64,000 bases of DNA from Paraburkholderia sp041321145 (GTDB lineage Bacteria > Pseudomonadota > Gammaproteobacteria > Burkholderiales > Burkholderiaceae): contig NZ_JBGGWA010000014.1 in NCBI RefSeq assembly GCF_041321145.1, positions 90,617 through 154,616 on the forward strand, given 5' to 3'. The notes beneath the pieces are model-generated. The model was not told the DNA's origin. It saw only the letters and a list, made by a program, of their open reading frames with translations, and ran no database searches. Shown here in pieces: positions 8,179 to 17,305 of this stretch. Numbering within the stretch: the first letter of the stretch is position 1; every line of letters begins with the position of its first letter. The translations under genes were made by a program, and so were the position numbers.

Positions 8179-9879
8179 CTAATTTGTCTGAACGACGCGC
8201 GGCGTGATGAAAACTGCCAGTTCACTGCGCTGATCCCGATGGGCCCGATGGCGGAAAAGTGCGCCTAAAACCGGTATTTTGCCCAGGACCGGCACCCTCG
8301 TCACATCGTCCCGGTCGTCGGTTGCGTAAATTCCGCCGATCGACACCGTACCACCATCTTCTACTTCGACGCGCGTTTGCACGTGTTTGGTGTTGATCGC
8401 GGGCCCGGCGTCGGTCTGCTCGCCGACGCTGTCTTTGGCGACGTCAAGGTCCAGCACCACCCGGCCGTCCGGCATGATTTGCGGCTCGACCTCCAGTTTG
8501 AGCGTGGCACGGCGAAACTGCACGCCCGACACGCCCTGCCCGACTTTCGCCTGGTACGGCAGCTCGGTGCCCTGCTCGACGACCGCTTTCATCCGGTCTG
8601 CCGTCACGACCCGAGGGCTCGAGACGATTTCGCCCCGCCCTTCGGCCTCCAGCGCGCTGAGCTCGATGTTCAACAGCCGCGTCGCCCCGGCTGCGAATAA
8701 CGTCAGCCCGGCGGTCGCGGCGTCGAAACCGGAAATCGGCCGGGCCGACAGATCGTACAGGGTGCCTTCCTTGCCGCCGGTCAGGCCCCTCGCGCTGCCG
8801 TCGGCGTTGGCGGCAGCCAGCGAGAGCCGCACGCCAAGATTGCGCGAGAAGCCATGCTCGCCCTCGACGATACGCGCTTCGATCAACACCTGACGGGTCG
8901 GCCGGTCGACGGAAGCGAGCAGCGCCGTGATTTGAGCGAGGCGTCCTTCGAGATCGGTGACGAACAGCAGGTTGGTGCGCGGATCGGCGGTCGCAGCACC
9001 GCGTTTGGACAGCACGCGTTGATTGCCGGCGCCGGTCAGCAGGCGCCGCACGTCCTCGGCGCGCGCGTAGTGCAGTTCGAATGTGCGGCTTGCAAGCGGT
9101 TCCAGATCGGCAGCGCGGGCGTGAGCTTCGAAGCGCTGCCGTTCACGCGCGGCCAGATCCGCGATCGGCGCGACCCAGATCACGTTGCCGTGGCGCTCCA
9201 TCGCCAGACCGTTGACGTCGAGCAAGGTGTCGAACGCGGCACGCCACGGTACCTTGTCGAGCCGCAGTGACACGGCGCCCCGCACTCTCTCGCTCGCGAC
9301 GATGTTCAGTCCGGTGAACTGGGCGAATGCGTTGAGTACGGCACCGAGTTCGGCGCGCTGGAAGTTCAGAGAGATCGGTTTGTCGTCGGCCGCGAGTTTG
9401 GGGTCTGCAGGCGTTTTCGGCGCGTCGCTGAGGCGCGTGAGCGGAGGCAGTGGCACCGGCGGACCTTCGAGTGCCGGGGATCCGGCGGTGTCGTCGCGCG
9501 CCGAGGCTGCGGATCGCCTCCGCAGCGGCACTGAACCGTCGGCGTCACCGGCCAGGTCGTCGGCGCGTTCAAGGTCGGCGGCTAACGGCGCACGCGGCAC
9601 ACCGGGCTCCTCGGCGGAATCGTCGCGGAACGGGTTGGACACTTCGGCGCCGCCGCCGCCCGGCAGCGGCGGTACGTTGTATCGAGCATCGAGCGACGCA
9701 ATAGTATCGTCGCGCGGCATGTACGTGGGCAACGGTGGCGGCGAGGCGTGCGCCAGACCGACGCTTATCGCCATGCCGACAACCAGGCTTCCAGTCAGGC
9801 CGCGACACACACCAAGACCAGACCAACCACGGGCGTCGGCGCACGAAGTCGTCACGCGGAATGGCTTCATCGGCCTCAT
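8179..9879 (-). CDS. pilQ: Type IV pilus / DNA uptake secretin PilQ (HofQ/ComE-like)
   Basis: Forms the outer membrane ring through which type IV pili or a competence pseudopilus pass. The 566 residues show a signal-like hydrophobic stretch (LTGSLVVGMAISVGLAHA), a low-complexity linker, the secretin/STN domain (ISLNFQRAELGAVLNAFAQFTGLNIV), an N-type domain (ELHYARAEDVRRLL), and the secretin core with VLIEARIVEGE, EIVSSPRVVTAD and the C-terminal VPVLGKIPVLGALFRH. It is shorter than the roughly 700-residue Pseudomonas PilQ because AMIN domains are lacking. GGAGG lies 7 bases before the ATG at 9879. That ATG overlaps the stop of the upstream gene as TGATG, which implies translational coupling. 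Confidence 0.93.
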   Translation of the reverse strand: MRPMKPFRVTTSCADARGWSGLGVCRGLTGSLVVGMAISVGLAHASPPPLPTYMPRDDTIASLDARYNVPPLPGGGGAEVSNPFRDDSAEEPGVPRAPLAADLERADDLAGDADGSVPLRRRSAASARDDTAGSPALEGPPVPLPPLTRLSDAPKTPADPKLAADDKPISLNFQRAELGAVLNAFAQFTGLNIVASERVRGAVSLRLDKVPWRAAFDTLLDVNGLAMERHGNVIWVAPIADLAARERQRFEAHARAADLEPLASRTFELHYARAEDVRRLLTGAGNQRVLSKRGAATADPRTNLLFVTDLEGRLAQITALLASVDRPTRQVLIEARIVEGEHGFSRNLGVRLSLAAANADGSARGLTGGKEGTLYDLSARPISGFDAATAGLTLFAAGATRLLNIELSALEAEGRGEIVSSPRVVTADRMKAVVEQGTELPYQAKVGQGVSGVQFRRATLKLEVEPQIMPDGRVVLDLDVAKDSVGEQTDAGPAINTKHVQTRVEVEDGGTVSIGGIYATDDRDDVTRVPVLGKIPVLGALFRHRAHRDQRSELAVFITPRVVQTN

Positions 9880-10802
9880 CAGGACGCCTCCGTCAATGCC
9901 AGCGTGCGCGTCGCGCCGCCTTTCGCGAGCGTAATGCCGAGCGCGTCGAGCCGCGTAACGCGCTCGGTACCGAGTCGCTGTCCGGGGGCGACCGTCGTCG
10001 CACCGTCGGGCGTATCGAGCAGGGCCAGACCGCGCGTGCGATCGTGCAATAAGCCAACGAGACGCAGTTGCGAAGCGTCAGATTGCTGCTCGCCGAATGC
10101 CAGCATCTGCGGGAGCGAGAACGGGTCGAAGAACACAATGTCTTCTTCGGCATCCGAATCGAGGCTTTCGTCGGCGAATGCGTCCGCTGAGGCCGTTGAA
10201 GGGACCGGCCTCAGCGTGCTGAACACGTGCAGCGTTGCGCTCATTGCAAGTGAAGCGGCATCCCGTTTGACCGTCACATCGACGGGGACGATCAGCACAG
10301 GCAAGTCCGAAAGACCGCGCAGAAACGCCATCAGGTGTACGAAATCCGTGTGCGCGGTGATCCGTATGGGGCGCATGCTTTCGACGCCTGCACCGCTGGC
10401 AGCCGCCGGTTCTATTGCGAGCAACGCGACGCTGTTCTGAGCAGCCAGTTCGGACACGATGCGCACGTCGTCCGCGGAAGTCCATGACATAGGCACAGGC
10501 GCGGCCGGCGTGGCGGCGGCTGCGCGCCGCAGCGCGGGCAATTGCGCCAGTGCGCGCCGTGCATCCGCCAGATGCCGTGTTGCCGCGCCCAATGCCGTCC
10601 GGCTTGCCTCGACGCCGCTGAGATCAGCCACCACCCAGCCATGCGCGCCAAGTCCGAACATCACCGCAGCGATCAGCAATGCGACGATCCAGCGACGCCG
10701 CCGGCTCCATGCATCGAGCGGTAAGCGCACACGCTTTAGCCACTGGGAAAAAGATTGCCGCGCGCTTGCCGCGCCATCGAACTCAACGAAGATCGTACTC
10801 AT
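9879..10802 (-). CDS. PilO-PilP fusion-like type IV pilus alignment protein
   Basis: This 307-residue protein sits where pilO and pilP normally lie. The N-terminal half is PilO-like: a basic cytoplasmic end, one membrane segment at about 38-58, a short coiled coil (65-95), then a periplasmic domain ending in a strand such as LAMSATLHVFSTL (about 185-197). After an acidic linker (200-222) the C-terminal part is PilP-like: DPFSLPQML (226-234), LRLVGLL (246-252), ALLDTPDG, VAPGQRLGTERVTRLDALGI and a final LAL strand. PilP is normally a separate lipoprotein; no lipobox or separate start is seen here. ATGA overlap with pilN and TGATG overlap with pilQ indicate a tightly coupled operon. The fusion reading is inference from motif order. 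Confidence 0.75.
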   Translation of the reverse strand: MSTIFVEFDGAASARQSFSQWLKRVRLPLDAWSRRRRWIVALLIAAVMFGLGAHGWVVADLSGVEASRTALGAATRHLADARRALAQLPALRRAAAATPAAPVPMSWTSADDVRIVSELAAQNSVALLAIEPAAASGAGVESMRPIRITAHTDFVHLMAFLRGLSDLPVLIVPVDVTVKRDAASLAMSATLHVFSTLRPVPSTASADAFADESLDSDAEEDIVFFDPFSLPQMLAFGEQQSDASQLRLVGLLHDRTRGLALLDTPDGATTVAPGQRLGTERVTRLDALGITLAKGGATRTLALTEAS

Positions 10803-11518
10803 TTCGCACCTCTTGATTGTTCAGACTTGATTGAAGTTCGCGCAGCTGAGCCGCGCGTGTGAGCCGTTTTCTGCAGGGGTTCGTCCCAGCGCAGATGAGC
10901 GCCGAATTCAATCGGGCCGGTAACGCTTGCCGCCGCAAGCGGACCGTTGCGTGCCGCGGAGCGATGCAGGTCGCTCACCTCCGCGCCCTTCACACCGCGG
11001 ATCGCACTCAAGCGCTTGAGCCACTCGGCCGACGCGATATGTCCGCGCGAGGTCGCCAGCAATTCCGTCTCGCGCTCGCGCTGACGCAACTGCTGTAGCA
11101 CCACGCCATCGCCGGGTTCGAAACTCAACGCATCGAGCAGATCGCGCAAATGCGTAAGCGGTTCGGACAAGCTCATCGCACGCACCGCGCCTTTGCGTTG
11201 CTCGTCTTGCGTCCGCAGTAACCTGGCGTGCTCGGCGAGCGGCACGGCCAGTTGCGTGAGCGATTGTTCGATCGACGCGCGCTGCGTATCGAGCCGCGTC
11301 CGTTCAAATGCCTGCCATCCGGCCACTGCGAGCACGGCTGCAGAACCGGCGAGCGCAGCGGCAACCCATTCGAGCAGGCAGCGTCGCCGCGCAAGCCGCG
11401 CGTTGCGCTGCCGATACGGCAGCAGATTGAAACCGCCCAGCCATGGCCGTGTGAAGCGGGTACGACATGAAGAGGCCTGCGTGCCCGGGCCGGCTGGATG
11501 CACACGGGCGCGCGTCAT
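10799..11518 (-). CDS. pilN: Type IV pilus assembly protein PilN
   Basis: A bitopic inner-membrane protein that links cytoplasmic PilM to periplasmic PilO. It is 239 residues. The N-terminal region carries GGFNLLPYRQRNARLARRR (about 29-47), matching the conserved INLLPYR motif by which PilN binds PilM. One transmembrane segment follows (LEWVAAALAGSAAVLAVAGW, about 50-70), then a coiled coil and a ferredoxin-like periplasmic domain (AEWLKRLSAIRGVKGAEVSDL). The ATG at 11518 overlaps the pilM stop as ATGA. The same frame stays open far upstream, but that is the shadow of pilM. Confidence 0.88.
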   Translation of the reverse strand: MTRARVHPAGPGTQASSCRTRFTRPWLGGFNLLPYRQRNARLARRRCLLEWVAAALAGSAAVLAVAGWQAFERTRLDTQRASIEQSLTQLAVPLAEHARLLRTQDEQRKGAVRAMSLSEPLTHLRDLLDALSFEPGDGVVLQQLRQRERETELLATSRGHIASAEWLKRLSAIRGVKGAEVSDLHRSAARNGPLAAASVTGPIEFGAHLRWDEPLQKTAHTRGSAARTSIKSEQSRGAK

Positions 11519-12507
11519 TCGAGCACCCCGCGCAAAGCAAGCCCGAATGCGACTGCGCCAACAGGCTCGTGCAACAACGGATCGCTCAACTGCCGCGCGA
11601 AACCGCCAAGCGCGGCGCACTCGAACGGCAGCACAGTGCAGCCCAGCACGTCCGCTATGTCCGCGATCGAGAAACCCACGCCGTCGAGTAAGTCGACCTC
11701 GCCGCTCAACAACGCACAGTCGAGTACGGGGCCGTGGACGAGATCGCGTAGCGCGTCGGCGAGATCCGAGTGCTCGGGTGCCGGATAACGAATCTCGCCG
11801 ACGATACTGTCGTCGACGATGCGCCAACCGTACACGCCGTCCGTGCCGATCCACAGCGCGACATACGGTTCGTGTGGATCGAGTTCGTGGCTCGCCGCGT
11901 AACGCATCGCGCGCAGCGCCGCATGCGGCTCGCCGTCGATCGCGGTGAGCGAGATGCCGGCAGTCGCCGCGCATTCGATACGTGCTTCGAGATGCTGGCG
12001 GGCGGTCGCGGCGATAGTCACCGAACGAACCGGTGAATGCGTCTCGTCGACGAACCAGTCGACAGCCAACGCATGCCGCTCAAGTCCCGCAATGCGCTCC
12101 ACTTCACTCATCACCCCGGGCTCGAGTTCGGCCAATTCATGCCCGCCATCCTCCGCGCAACCGCTCAGCGCGGCGAGTCGTGCGAGCGGCACGGTGGTGG
12201 TCAGCGTGGCCGAGGCAGGCAGTGCCATTGCGCATCGCAAAGCATGCGTCGTACATGCACGCGGCAGACCCGCGAACGCATCGCGCAAAGCACGCGCCAC
12301 CGCTTGCCGGTCGGCGATGTCCGTGCCGGCCATCGCGCCGGGGCCAAGCGGCACGGTATTCGCGTATTCGATATGCAGCGCGGCGCTTGAGCGCGAACGC
12401 TGACTCACCACGATCAGACGCACCGCCTGCGAACCGACATCGATCCCCGCAGCAAAACGTTGCGCACCGAGTTGCACGCCTTGAAGCCACGAACTTTTAA
12501 ACGTCAT
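11515..12507 (-). CDS. pilM: Type IV pilus assembly protein PilM (actin-like)
   Basis: A cytoplasmic actin-fold ATPase-like protein of the pilus alignment complex, 330 residues. The first phosphate motif is AAGIDVGSQAVRLIVV near the N-terminus; the second is visible as VALWIGTDGVYGWRI, and AVAFGLALRGV closes the fold. GGGAGGG lies a few bases before the ATG at 12507, favouring it over the ATG at 12540. It is the first gene of the leftward operon. The upstream 253 bases are shared with the divergent ponA gene and should hold both promoters. It is somewhat divergent from well-studied PilM, as in the HofM-like group. Confidence 0.86.
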   Translation of the reverse strand: MTFKSSWLQGVQLGAQRFAAGIDVGSQAVRLIVVSQRSRSSAALHIEYANTVPLGPGAMAGTDIADRQAVARALRDAFAGLPRACTTHALRCAMALPASATLTTTVPLARLAALSGCAEDGGHELAELEPGVMSEVERIAGLERHALAVDWFVDETHSPVRSVTIAATARQHLEARIECAATAGISLTAIDGEPHAALRAMRYAASHELDPHEPYVALWIGTDGVYGWRIVDDSIVGEIRYPAPEHSDLADALRDLVHGPVLDCALLSGEVDLLDGVGFSIADIADVLGCTVLPFECAALGGFARQLSDPLLHEPVGAVAFGLALRGVLE

Positions 12508-12705
12508 CACGCCCTCCCTCAGACTCACGCGGCGAACCATTCGAACGCGAGTAACGAGGAAGAATTGTGCGTATCCGCGCCGCCGCGCGACACTCAGCCG
12601 AATGGCTAACGTTGCGCGACACGCGCCCTCTATGCCGTCAAAGCGTCTACAGTGAAGTCATTCCCGCACGGCGCGCAGGCTTGTCAAAAACTGTCAGTAA
12701 GCATG

Positions 12706-12735
12706 TCGAAAGCTGAAAAGCGAGGCGGCTATAAT
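12706..12735 (+). promoter_or_regulatory. Candidate promoter of ponA
   Basis: TATAAT (12730-12735) matches the -10 consensus exactly. TCGAAA (12706-12711) 18 bases upstream matches 4 of 6 at -35. The pair lies 25 bases before the ponA start in the pilM-ponA divergent gap. Confidence 0.45.
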
Positions 12736-12760
12736 CGCGGGACTGTTTTTTGGTGTCCAT

Positions 12761-15160
12761 ATGCAATCCACGTCTCCTACGTCCCCGCCGCCCGCGCCGC
12801 AGAAGCGCAAACGCCCGTTGTGGCTCAAGCTCATCATTGGCTTTGTAGGGCTGATCGTCGCAGGCATTCTGTGTGTGCTGCTGGTGCTCGGTTACGCATT
12901 GGTCGTGGCGACGCCTAATCTGCCCTCGCTCGAGGCGCTCACCGACTACCGGCCCAAGGTGCCTCTGCGCATCTACACGGCCGACCACGTGCTGATCGGC
13001 GAATTCGGCGAAGAGCGGCGCGACATCGTCCATATCCAGGACGTGCCCGATAGCCTGAAGAAAGCCGTACTGGCGATCGAAGACGCGCGCTTCTACGATC
13101 ACGGCGGCGTCGACCTCACAGGCATCGCACGAGCCGGCTTCGTCGCGCTGACCAATGGCCACGCCACGCAAGGCGCCAGCACGATCACCATGCAGGTGGC
13201 GCGCAACTTCTTCCTCTCGAGCGAAAAGACCTACACACGCAAGATCTACGAGATGCTGCTCGCGTACAAGATCGAGTCGAAGCTGACGAAAGATCAGATT
13301 CTCGAGGTGTACATGAATCAGATCTATCTCGGCCAGCGCGCGTATGGCTTTGCAAGCGCGGCGCGGGTGTACTTCGGCAAAGATCTGAAGGATCTGACGC
13401 TGGCGGAATCGGCCATGCTGGCCGGGCTGCCAAAGGCGCCGTCGGCGTATAACCCGGTGGTCAATCCGAAGCGTGCAAAGGTGCGCCAGGAGTACATCCT
13501 GCAGCGCATGTACGAACTGCACTACATCACTCAGGACCAATACGACGAAGCGCGCAAACAGCAACTAGTCGTCAAGGGCGCGGGCAAGGAGTTCAGCGTG
13601 CACGCGGAGTACGTCGCGGAAATGGTGCGGCAGATGATGTACGCACAGTATCGTGAGGAAGCGTACACGCGCGGATTGGCCGTCGTGACCACGATCGACT
13701 CGGCCGATCAGGATGTTGCTTATCGGGCGCTGCGCAAAGGTCTGATGGACTACGAACGTCGCCATGGATACCGCGGCCCCGAAGCGTTCATCGACTTGCC
13801 GTCGGATGCGGACGACCGCGAACAGGCTATCGACGACGCACTGCTCGAACATCCCGACAACGGCGAGATCATCGCCGCGGTGGTGACGTCGGCGAGTCCG
13901 AAACAGGTACAGGCAACCTTTATAGACGGCAACGTCGCGACCATTCAAGGCGAAGGACTGCGCTTCGCGCAGTTCGCGCTCGGCACGCGTGCGCAGCCGA
14001 ATCAACGCGTGCGGCCCGGCGCGATCATTCGCCTCGTGAAGAACGACGACGGCAACTGGTCGATCACGCAATTGCCACAAGTGGAAGGCGCGTTCGTTTC
14101 CGTGATTCCGCAAGATGGCGCGATTCGCGCGCTGGTCGGCGGCTTCGACTTCAACAAGAACAAGTTCAACCACGTGACCCAGGCGTGGCGTCAGCCGGGT
14201 TCCAGCTTCAAGCCGTTCATCTATTCCGCTTCGCTCGAAAAGGGGCTCGGACCGGCAACGGTGATCAACGACGCACCGCTCTTTTTCAGCGCCGCGGAAA
14301 CCGGCGGCCAGGCATGGGAACCGAAGAACTATGGCGGCGGTTTCGATGGTCCGATGACCATGCGCACCGCGTTGCAAAAGTCGAAGAACCTCGTGTCGAT
14401 TCGCATCCTGAACCAGATCGGCACCAAGTACGCACAGCAATACATCACGCGTTTCGGATTTGACGCGGATCGTCACCCGGCTTATCTGCCAATGGCGCTC
14501 GGCGCGGGTCTCGTCACGCCGTTGCAGATGGCAGGCGCGTTCTCGGTGTTCGCCAACGGCGGTTATCGTGTCAACCCGTATCTGATCTCCGAAGTCACCG
14601 ATCAGCGCGGTCTCGTCGTGGCGCACGCGCAGCCGCTAGTGGCCGCGCAGAACGCGCCGCACGCGATCGAGCCGCGTAATGCGTACGTGATGAACAGCCT
14701 GCTGCAAAGCGTCGCGCAACGCGGCACGGGCGCGAAGACCAATATACTGAAGCGCACCGACCTCGGCGGCAAGACGGGTACGACCAACGATTCGCGCGAT
14801 GCGTGGTTCGCCGGTTATCAGCACACGCTCACGGCCATCGCATGGATCGGCTACGACAACCCGCGCAGTCTCGGCGATAAGGAAACCGGCGGCGGTCTCG
14901 CGTTGCCGGTGTGGATCGACTACATGGCACGCGCGCTCAAAGGCGTGCCGGACTACAAGATGCCGATGCCCGACGATGTGACCGAACTCGGATCGGAACT
15001 ATATTTCGACGATTTCACGCCGGGACATGGTTTCGTTGCAACGGTCGGCATCAGTCAGTCAGCGCTGGATGCCGATGCGAGCGGCGCGTCCGAAGCAGCG
15101 CCGGAACAGGTCGGCGAGCAGGAAAAGCAGGACATCATGAATCTGTTCCGCGGACACTAA
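12761..15160 (+). CDS. mrcA: Penicillin-binding protein 1A, bifunctional
   Basis: A class A penicillin-binding protein (799 residues) that polymerises lipid II and crosslinks the glycan strands at the inner membrane. A short Pro/Lys-rich cytoplasmic end precedes one transmembrane anchor (about 20-50). The GT51 transglycosylase domain follows, with catalytic Glu107 in AIEDARFYDH and then GASTITMQ, EVYMNQIYLG and AGLPKAPS. The transpeptidase domain carries Ser481-x-x-Lys484 (GSSFKPF), an SKN motif near 546 and Lys671-Thr-Gly (GGKTGTTND). An OB-like insert lies between the two domains. All key residues are present and the length fits PBP1A. It is also known as ponA. A strong terminator follows, so it appears monocistronic. 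Confidence 0.96.
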   Translation: MQSTSPTSPPPAPQKRKRPLWLKLIIGFVGLIVAGILCVLLVLGYALVVATPNLPSLEALTDYRPKVPLRIYTADHVLIGEFGEERRDIVHIQDVPDSLKKAVLAIEDARFYDHGGVDLTGIARAGFVALTNGHATQGASTITMQVARNFFLSSEKTYTRKIYEMLLAYKIESKLTKDQILEVYMNQIYLGQRAYGFASAARVYFGKDLKDLTLAESAMLAGLPKAPSAYNPVVNPKRAKVRQEYILQRMYELHYITQDQYDEARKQQLVVKGAGKEFSVHAEYVAEMVRQMMYAQYREEAYTRGLAVVTTIDSADQDVAYRALRKGLMDYERRHGYRGPEAFIDLPSDADDREQAIDDALLEHPDNGEIIAAVVTSASPKQVQATFIDGNVATIQGEGLRFAQFALGTRAQPNQRVRPGAIIRLVKNDDGNWSITQLPQVEGAFVSVIPQDGAIRALVGGFDFNKNKFNHVTQAWRQPGSSFKPFIYSASLEKGLGPATVINDAPLFFSAAETGGQAWEPKNYGGGFDGPMTMRTALQKSKNLVSIRILNQIGTKYAQQYITRFGFDADRHPAYLPMALGAGLVTPLQMAGAFSVFANGGYRVNPYLISEVTDQRGLVVAHAQPLVAAQNAPHAIEPRNAYVMNSLLQSVAQRGTGAKTNILKRTDLGGKTGTTNDSRDAWFAGYQHTLTAIAWIGYDNPRSLGDKETGGGLALPVWIDYMARALKGVPDYKMPMPDDVTELGSELYFDDFTPGHGFVATVGISQSALDADASGASEAAPEQVGEQEKQDIMNLFRGH

Positions 15161-15184
15161 CGCAGTACCAAGGTCCGTCAAGAA

Positions 15185-15222
15185 ACGAAATCGCCGCGCT
15201 CGATGCGCGGCGGTTTCGTTTG
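15185..15222 (+). terminator. Intrinsic terminator between ponA and cyaY
   Basis: A 15-bp stem with one G-U pair (15185-15199 with 15205-15219, loop TCGAT), with T-rich sequence after it. It lies 24 bases beyond ponA. The convergent cyaY gene ends at 15246 and may use it too. Confidence 0.75.
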
Positions 15223-15245
15223 GGTGATTTATTCAGCCGCGGCTT

Positions 15246-15563
15246 TTACGCTTCGAAGTGAACCGGCTCACCTGCCTGCTGCGTCGCGTACTCCGACAGC
15301 GCGGCAAAAAACTCCGTGCCGCTGCGCGTATCGCGCCACTCGCCGTCGATGAAACGGAAGTGGAAACCACCCGCTTTCGCGGCGATCCAGATCTCGCTCA
15401 TCGGCGGCTGCAGGTTGACGATGATCTTCGAGCGGTTCTCGAATTCGAGGGTCAGGACATTGCCGCTGCGCTCGAGTTCGATGTCGGCTTCCGTGTCGTC
15501 GAGCGCGCGTTCGATGGCGGCTAGCGCGGCTTCCGCGCGGGTCAGGTAATCACTATCGGACAT
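15246..15563 (-). CDS. cyaY: Frataxin homologue CyaY
   Basis: An iron-binding modulator of iron-sulfur cluster assembly on the IscS/IscU system, 105 residues. The N-terminal helix is acidic (AIERALDDTEADIELERSG), as needed for iron and IscS contact, and the beta sheet follows with NVLTLEFEN, KIIVNLQPPMSEIWIAAKAGGFHF and WRDTRSGTEFF. The ATG at 15563 gives the familiar MSDSDYLTRAE start; an upstream ATG at 15575 would add four residues. It is divergent from lptM-lysA with 35 bases between the starts, an arrangement resembling cyaY beside yifL-dapF in enterobacteria. Confidence 0.96.
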   Translation of the reverse strand: MSDSDYLTRAEAALAAIERALDDTEADIELERSGNVLTLEFENRSKIIVNLQPPMSEIWIAAKAGGFHFRFIDGEWRDTRSGTEFFAALSEYATQQAGEPVHFEA

Positions 15564-15598
15564 GCTAAACTCCATCGATTATTTATTCAGGGACAGTC

Positions 15599-15946
15599 AT
15601 GCGAGTCGTATCTCGGATGCGCGCGGCGGCGCCCGGCCGCGCGATTGTAGCGGGTTTAGCCATTCTCGCAGGTTGTGCACTCGCCGGCTGCGGGCAACGC
15701 GGTTCGCTCTATTTGCCAACCGTGCCACCGCTACCGGCCAAGCCGATCGATCGCACGCAACCGCCGTCGCCGGATGAAGTAAAACCGGGCACTGAAACTA
15801 ACCCGGAGATGGGTGAGGTACCGGATACGTCTGGCGCACCGCTCTCGTTGTCGCCGGAAAGCGAACTCGCCGCGCCGCCCGCATCTACTGCATCTGCTGC
15901 TACGGCGACCCCGCTGCCTGCCTCCGCCGCCACACCCGTTCAATAA
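15599..15946 (+). CDS. lptM: LptM (YifL)-like small lipoprotein
   Basis: A 115-residue lipoprotein. A basic N-terminus and hydrophobic stretch (AIVAGLAILAG) lead to the lipobox LAGC with lipidated Cys31, then GQRGSLYLP. This is the LptM/YifL hallmark; E. coli LptM helps LptD mature in the outer membrane. An alternative cysteine at 26 (LAGC) is possible but less like the family. The rest is low-complexity Pro/Ala/Thr/Ser. It lies 9 bases before lysA in the same direction, the usual context. The function is inferred from the short conserved N-terminal motif. Confidence 0.85.
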   Translation: MRVVSRMRAAAPGRAIVAGLAILAGCALAGCGQRGSLYLPTVPPLPAKPIDRTQPPSPDEVKPGTETNPEMGEVPDTSGAPLSLSPESELAAPPASTASAATATPLPASAATPVQ

Positions 15947-15955
15947 GACTTTCGC

Positions 15956-17218
15956 ATGACTCGATCCGCATTTGACTACATCGACGGCGTGTTGCACGCC
16001 GAAGGCGTGTCCGCCGTCTCACTTGCCGAGCAGTTCGGCACGCCGCTGTACGTCTATTCGCGCGCTGCGCTCACCGAAGCGTGGAACGCTTACGCAGGCG
16101 CTTGCGCCGGCCGCCGCGCGAGCGTGCACGTCGCTGTCAAGGCCAATAGCAATCTCGCGGTGCTGAATGTGTTCGCGCGCCTTGGCGCCGGCTTCGACAT
16201 CGTGTCGGGCGGCGAACTGGCGCGCGTGCTGGCAGCCGGCGGCAAAGCGGAAAACACGGTGTTTTCCGGCGTCGGCAAGAATGCGGACGAGATGCGTCAG
16301 GCGCTCACGGCCGGCGTCAAGTGCTTCAACGTCGAATCGATTCCCGAGCTCGATCGCCTGAATGCGGTCGCCGCGGAAATGGGCAAGCAGGCCCCGGTCT
16401 CGCTGCGCGTGAATCCGGACGTCGACGCGAAAACGCATCCGTATATTTCCACCGGCCTGAAGTCGAACAAGTTCGGCGTTGCGTTCGAAGATGCGCGGGC
16501 TACGTATCAAGCCGCTGCTGCGATGACGCATCTCGACGTGGTCGGCATCGATTGCCATATCGGCTCGCAGATCACCGAGGTCGCGCCGTATCTGGACGCG
16601 GTCGACAAGGTTCTGGAACTGGTCGAACAGATCGAGCAGGACGGCGTGAAGATTCGCCATATCGACGTAGGGGGCGGTCTCGGCATCACGTACGACGACG
16701 AGACGCCGCCGGAAATCGGCGACTTCGTGCGCACCGTGCTGGATCGGATCGAGGCACGCGGTCATGGGCATCGCGAGGTGTACTTCGAGCCCGGCCGTTC
16801 GCTGGTCGGCAATGCCGGCGTGCTGCTGACGCGCGTGGAATTTCTGAAGCCGGGCACGGAAAAGAATTTCGCCATCGTCGACGCGGCGATGACCGATCTG
16901 GCACGCCCTGCCATGTACGAGGCGTATCACGCGATCGACGCTGTGGTTAAGCGTGAGGTGCCCGCGCACGTGTATGACGTGGTCGGTCCGGTTTGCGAAA
17001 GCGGTGACTGGCTGGGCCGCGAACGTCTGCTGGCGGTCGAACCGGGCGATCTGCTCGCGATCCGCTCGGCCGGCGCGTACGGCTTCGTGATGAGCTCGAA
17101 TTACAACACGCGGCCGCGTGCAGCAGAGATGATGGTTGATGGTACACAAGCGCATGTGGTTCGCGCACGCGAAGAGGTGAAGCAGCTGTTTGCAGGCGAA
17201 ACGATCTTGCCGGCGTAA
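15956..17218 (+). CDS. lysA: Diaminopimelate decarboxylase
   Basis: The last step of lysine synthesis: PLP-dependent decarboxylation of meso-diaminopimelate to L-lysine. The 420-residue protein has the PLP lysine Lys62 in HVAVKANSN, the phosphate-binding GGGLGITY, EPGRSLVGNAG, the catalytic cysteine motif VCESGD and the C-terminal AYGFVMSSNYN. The start is nine bases after lptM, making a two-gene unit. A strong bidirectional terminator follows at 17241-17275. Confidence 0.97.
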   Translation: MTRSAFDYIDGVLHAEGVSAVSLAEQFGTPLYVYSRAALTEAWNAYAGACAGRRASVHVAVKANSNLAVLNVFARLGAGFDIVSGGELARVLAAGGKAENTVFSGVGKNADEMRQALTAGVKCFNVESIPELDRLNAVAAEMGKQAPVSLRVNPDVDAKTHPYISTGLKSNKFGVAFEDARATYQAAAAMTHLDVVGIDCHIGSQITEVAPYLDAVDKVLELVEQIEQDGVKIRHIDVGGGLGITYDDETPPEIGDFVRTVLDRIEARGHGHREVYFEPGRSLVGNAGVLLTRVEFLKPGTEKNFAIVDAAMTDLARPAMYEAYHAIDAVVKREVPAHVYDVVGPVCESGDWLGRERLLAVEPGDLLAIRSAGAYGFVMSSNYNTRPRAAEMMVDGTQAHVVRAREEVKQLFAGETILPA

Positions 17219-17240
17219 ACGTCAGAACCCGGGTTTCTAA

Positions 17241-17275
17241 AAAAAGGCGATGCCACTGCGGCATCGCCTTTTTCT
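17241..17275. terminator. Bidirectional terminator between lysA and msrQ
   Basis: A perfect 14-bp stem including an A-tract and a T-tract (17241-17254 with 17260-17273, loop ACTGC). It lies between convergent lysA and msrQ and would work on both strands. Confidence 0.92.
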
Positions 17276-17305
17276 ATTTGCGCGCGTTACGTGGGGACGT
17301 ACACG

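Noticed and set aside
8073..8225. N-terminal extension of AroK to an ATG at 8225
   Set aside because: The extra residues lack family resemblance and overlap pilQ. TTG 8072 has a good ribosome binding site and gives the normal length.
11519..11974. N-terminal extension of PilN by about 150 residues
   Set aside because: This stretch is the out-of-frame shadow of pilM, very Arg-rich, and the ATGA overlap at 11515-11518 gives a clean start.
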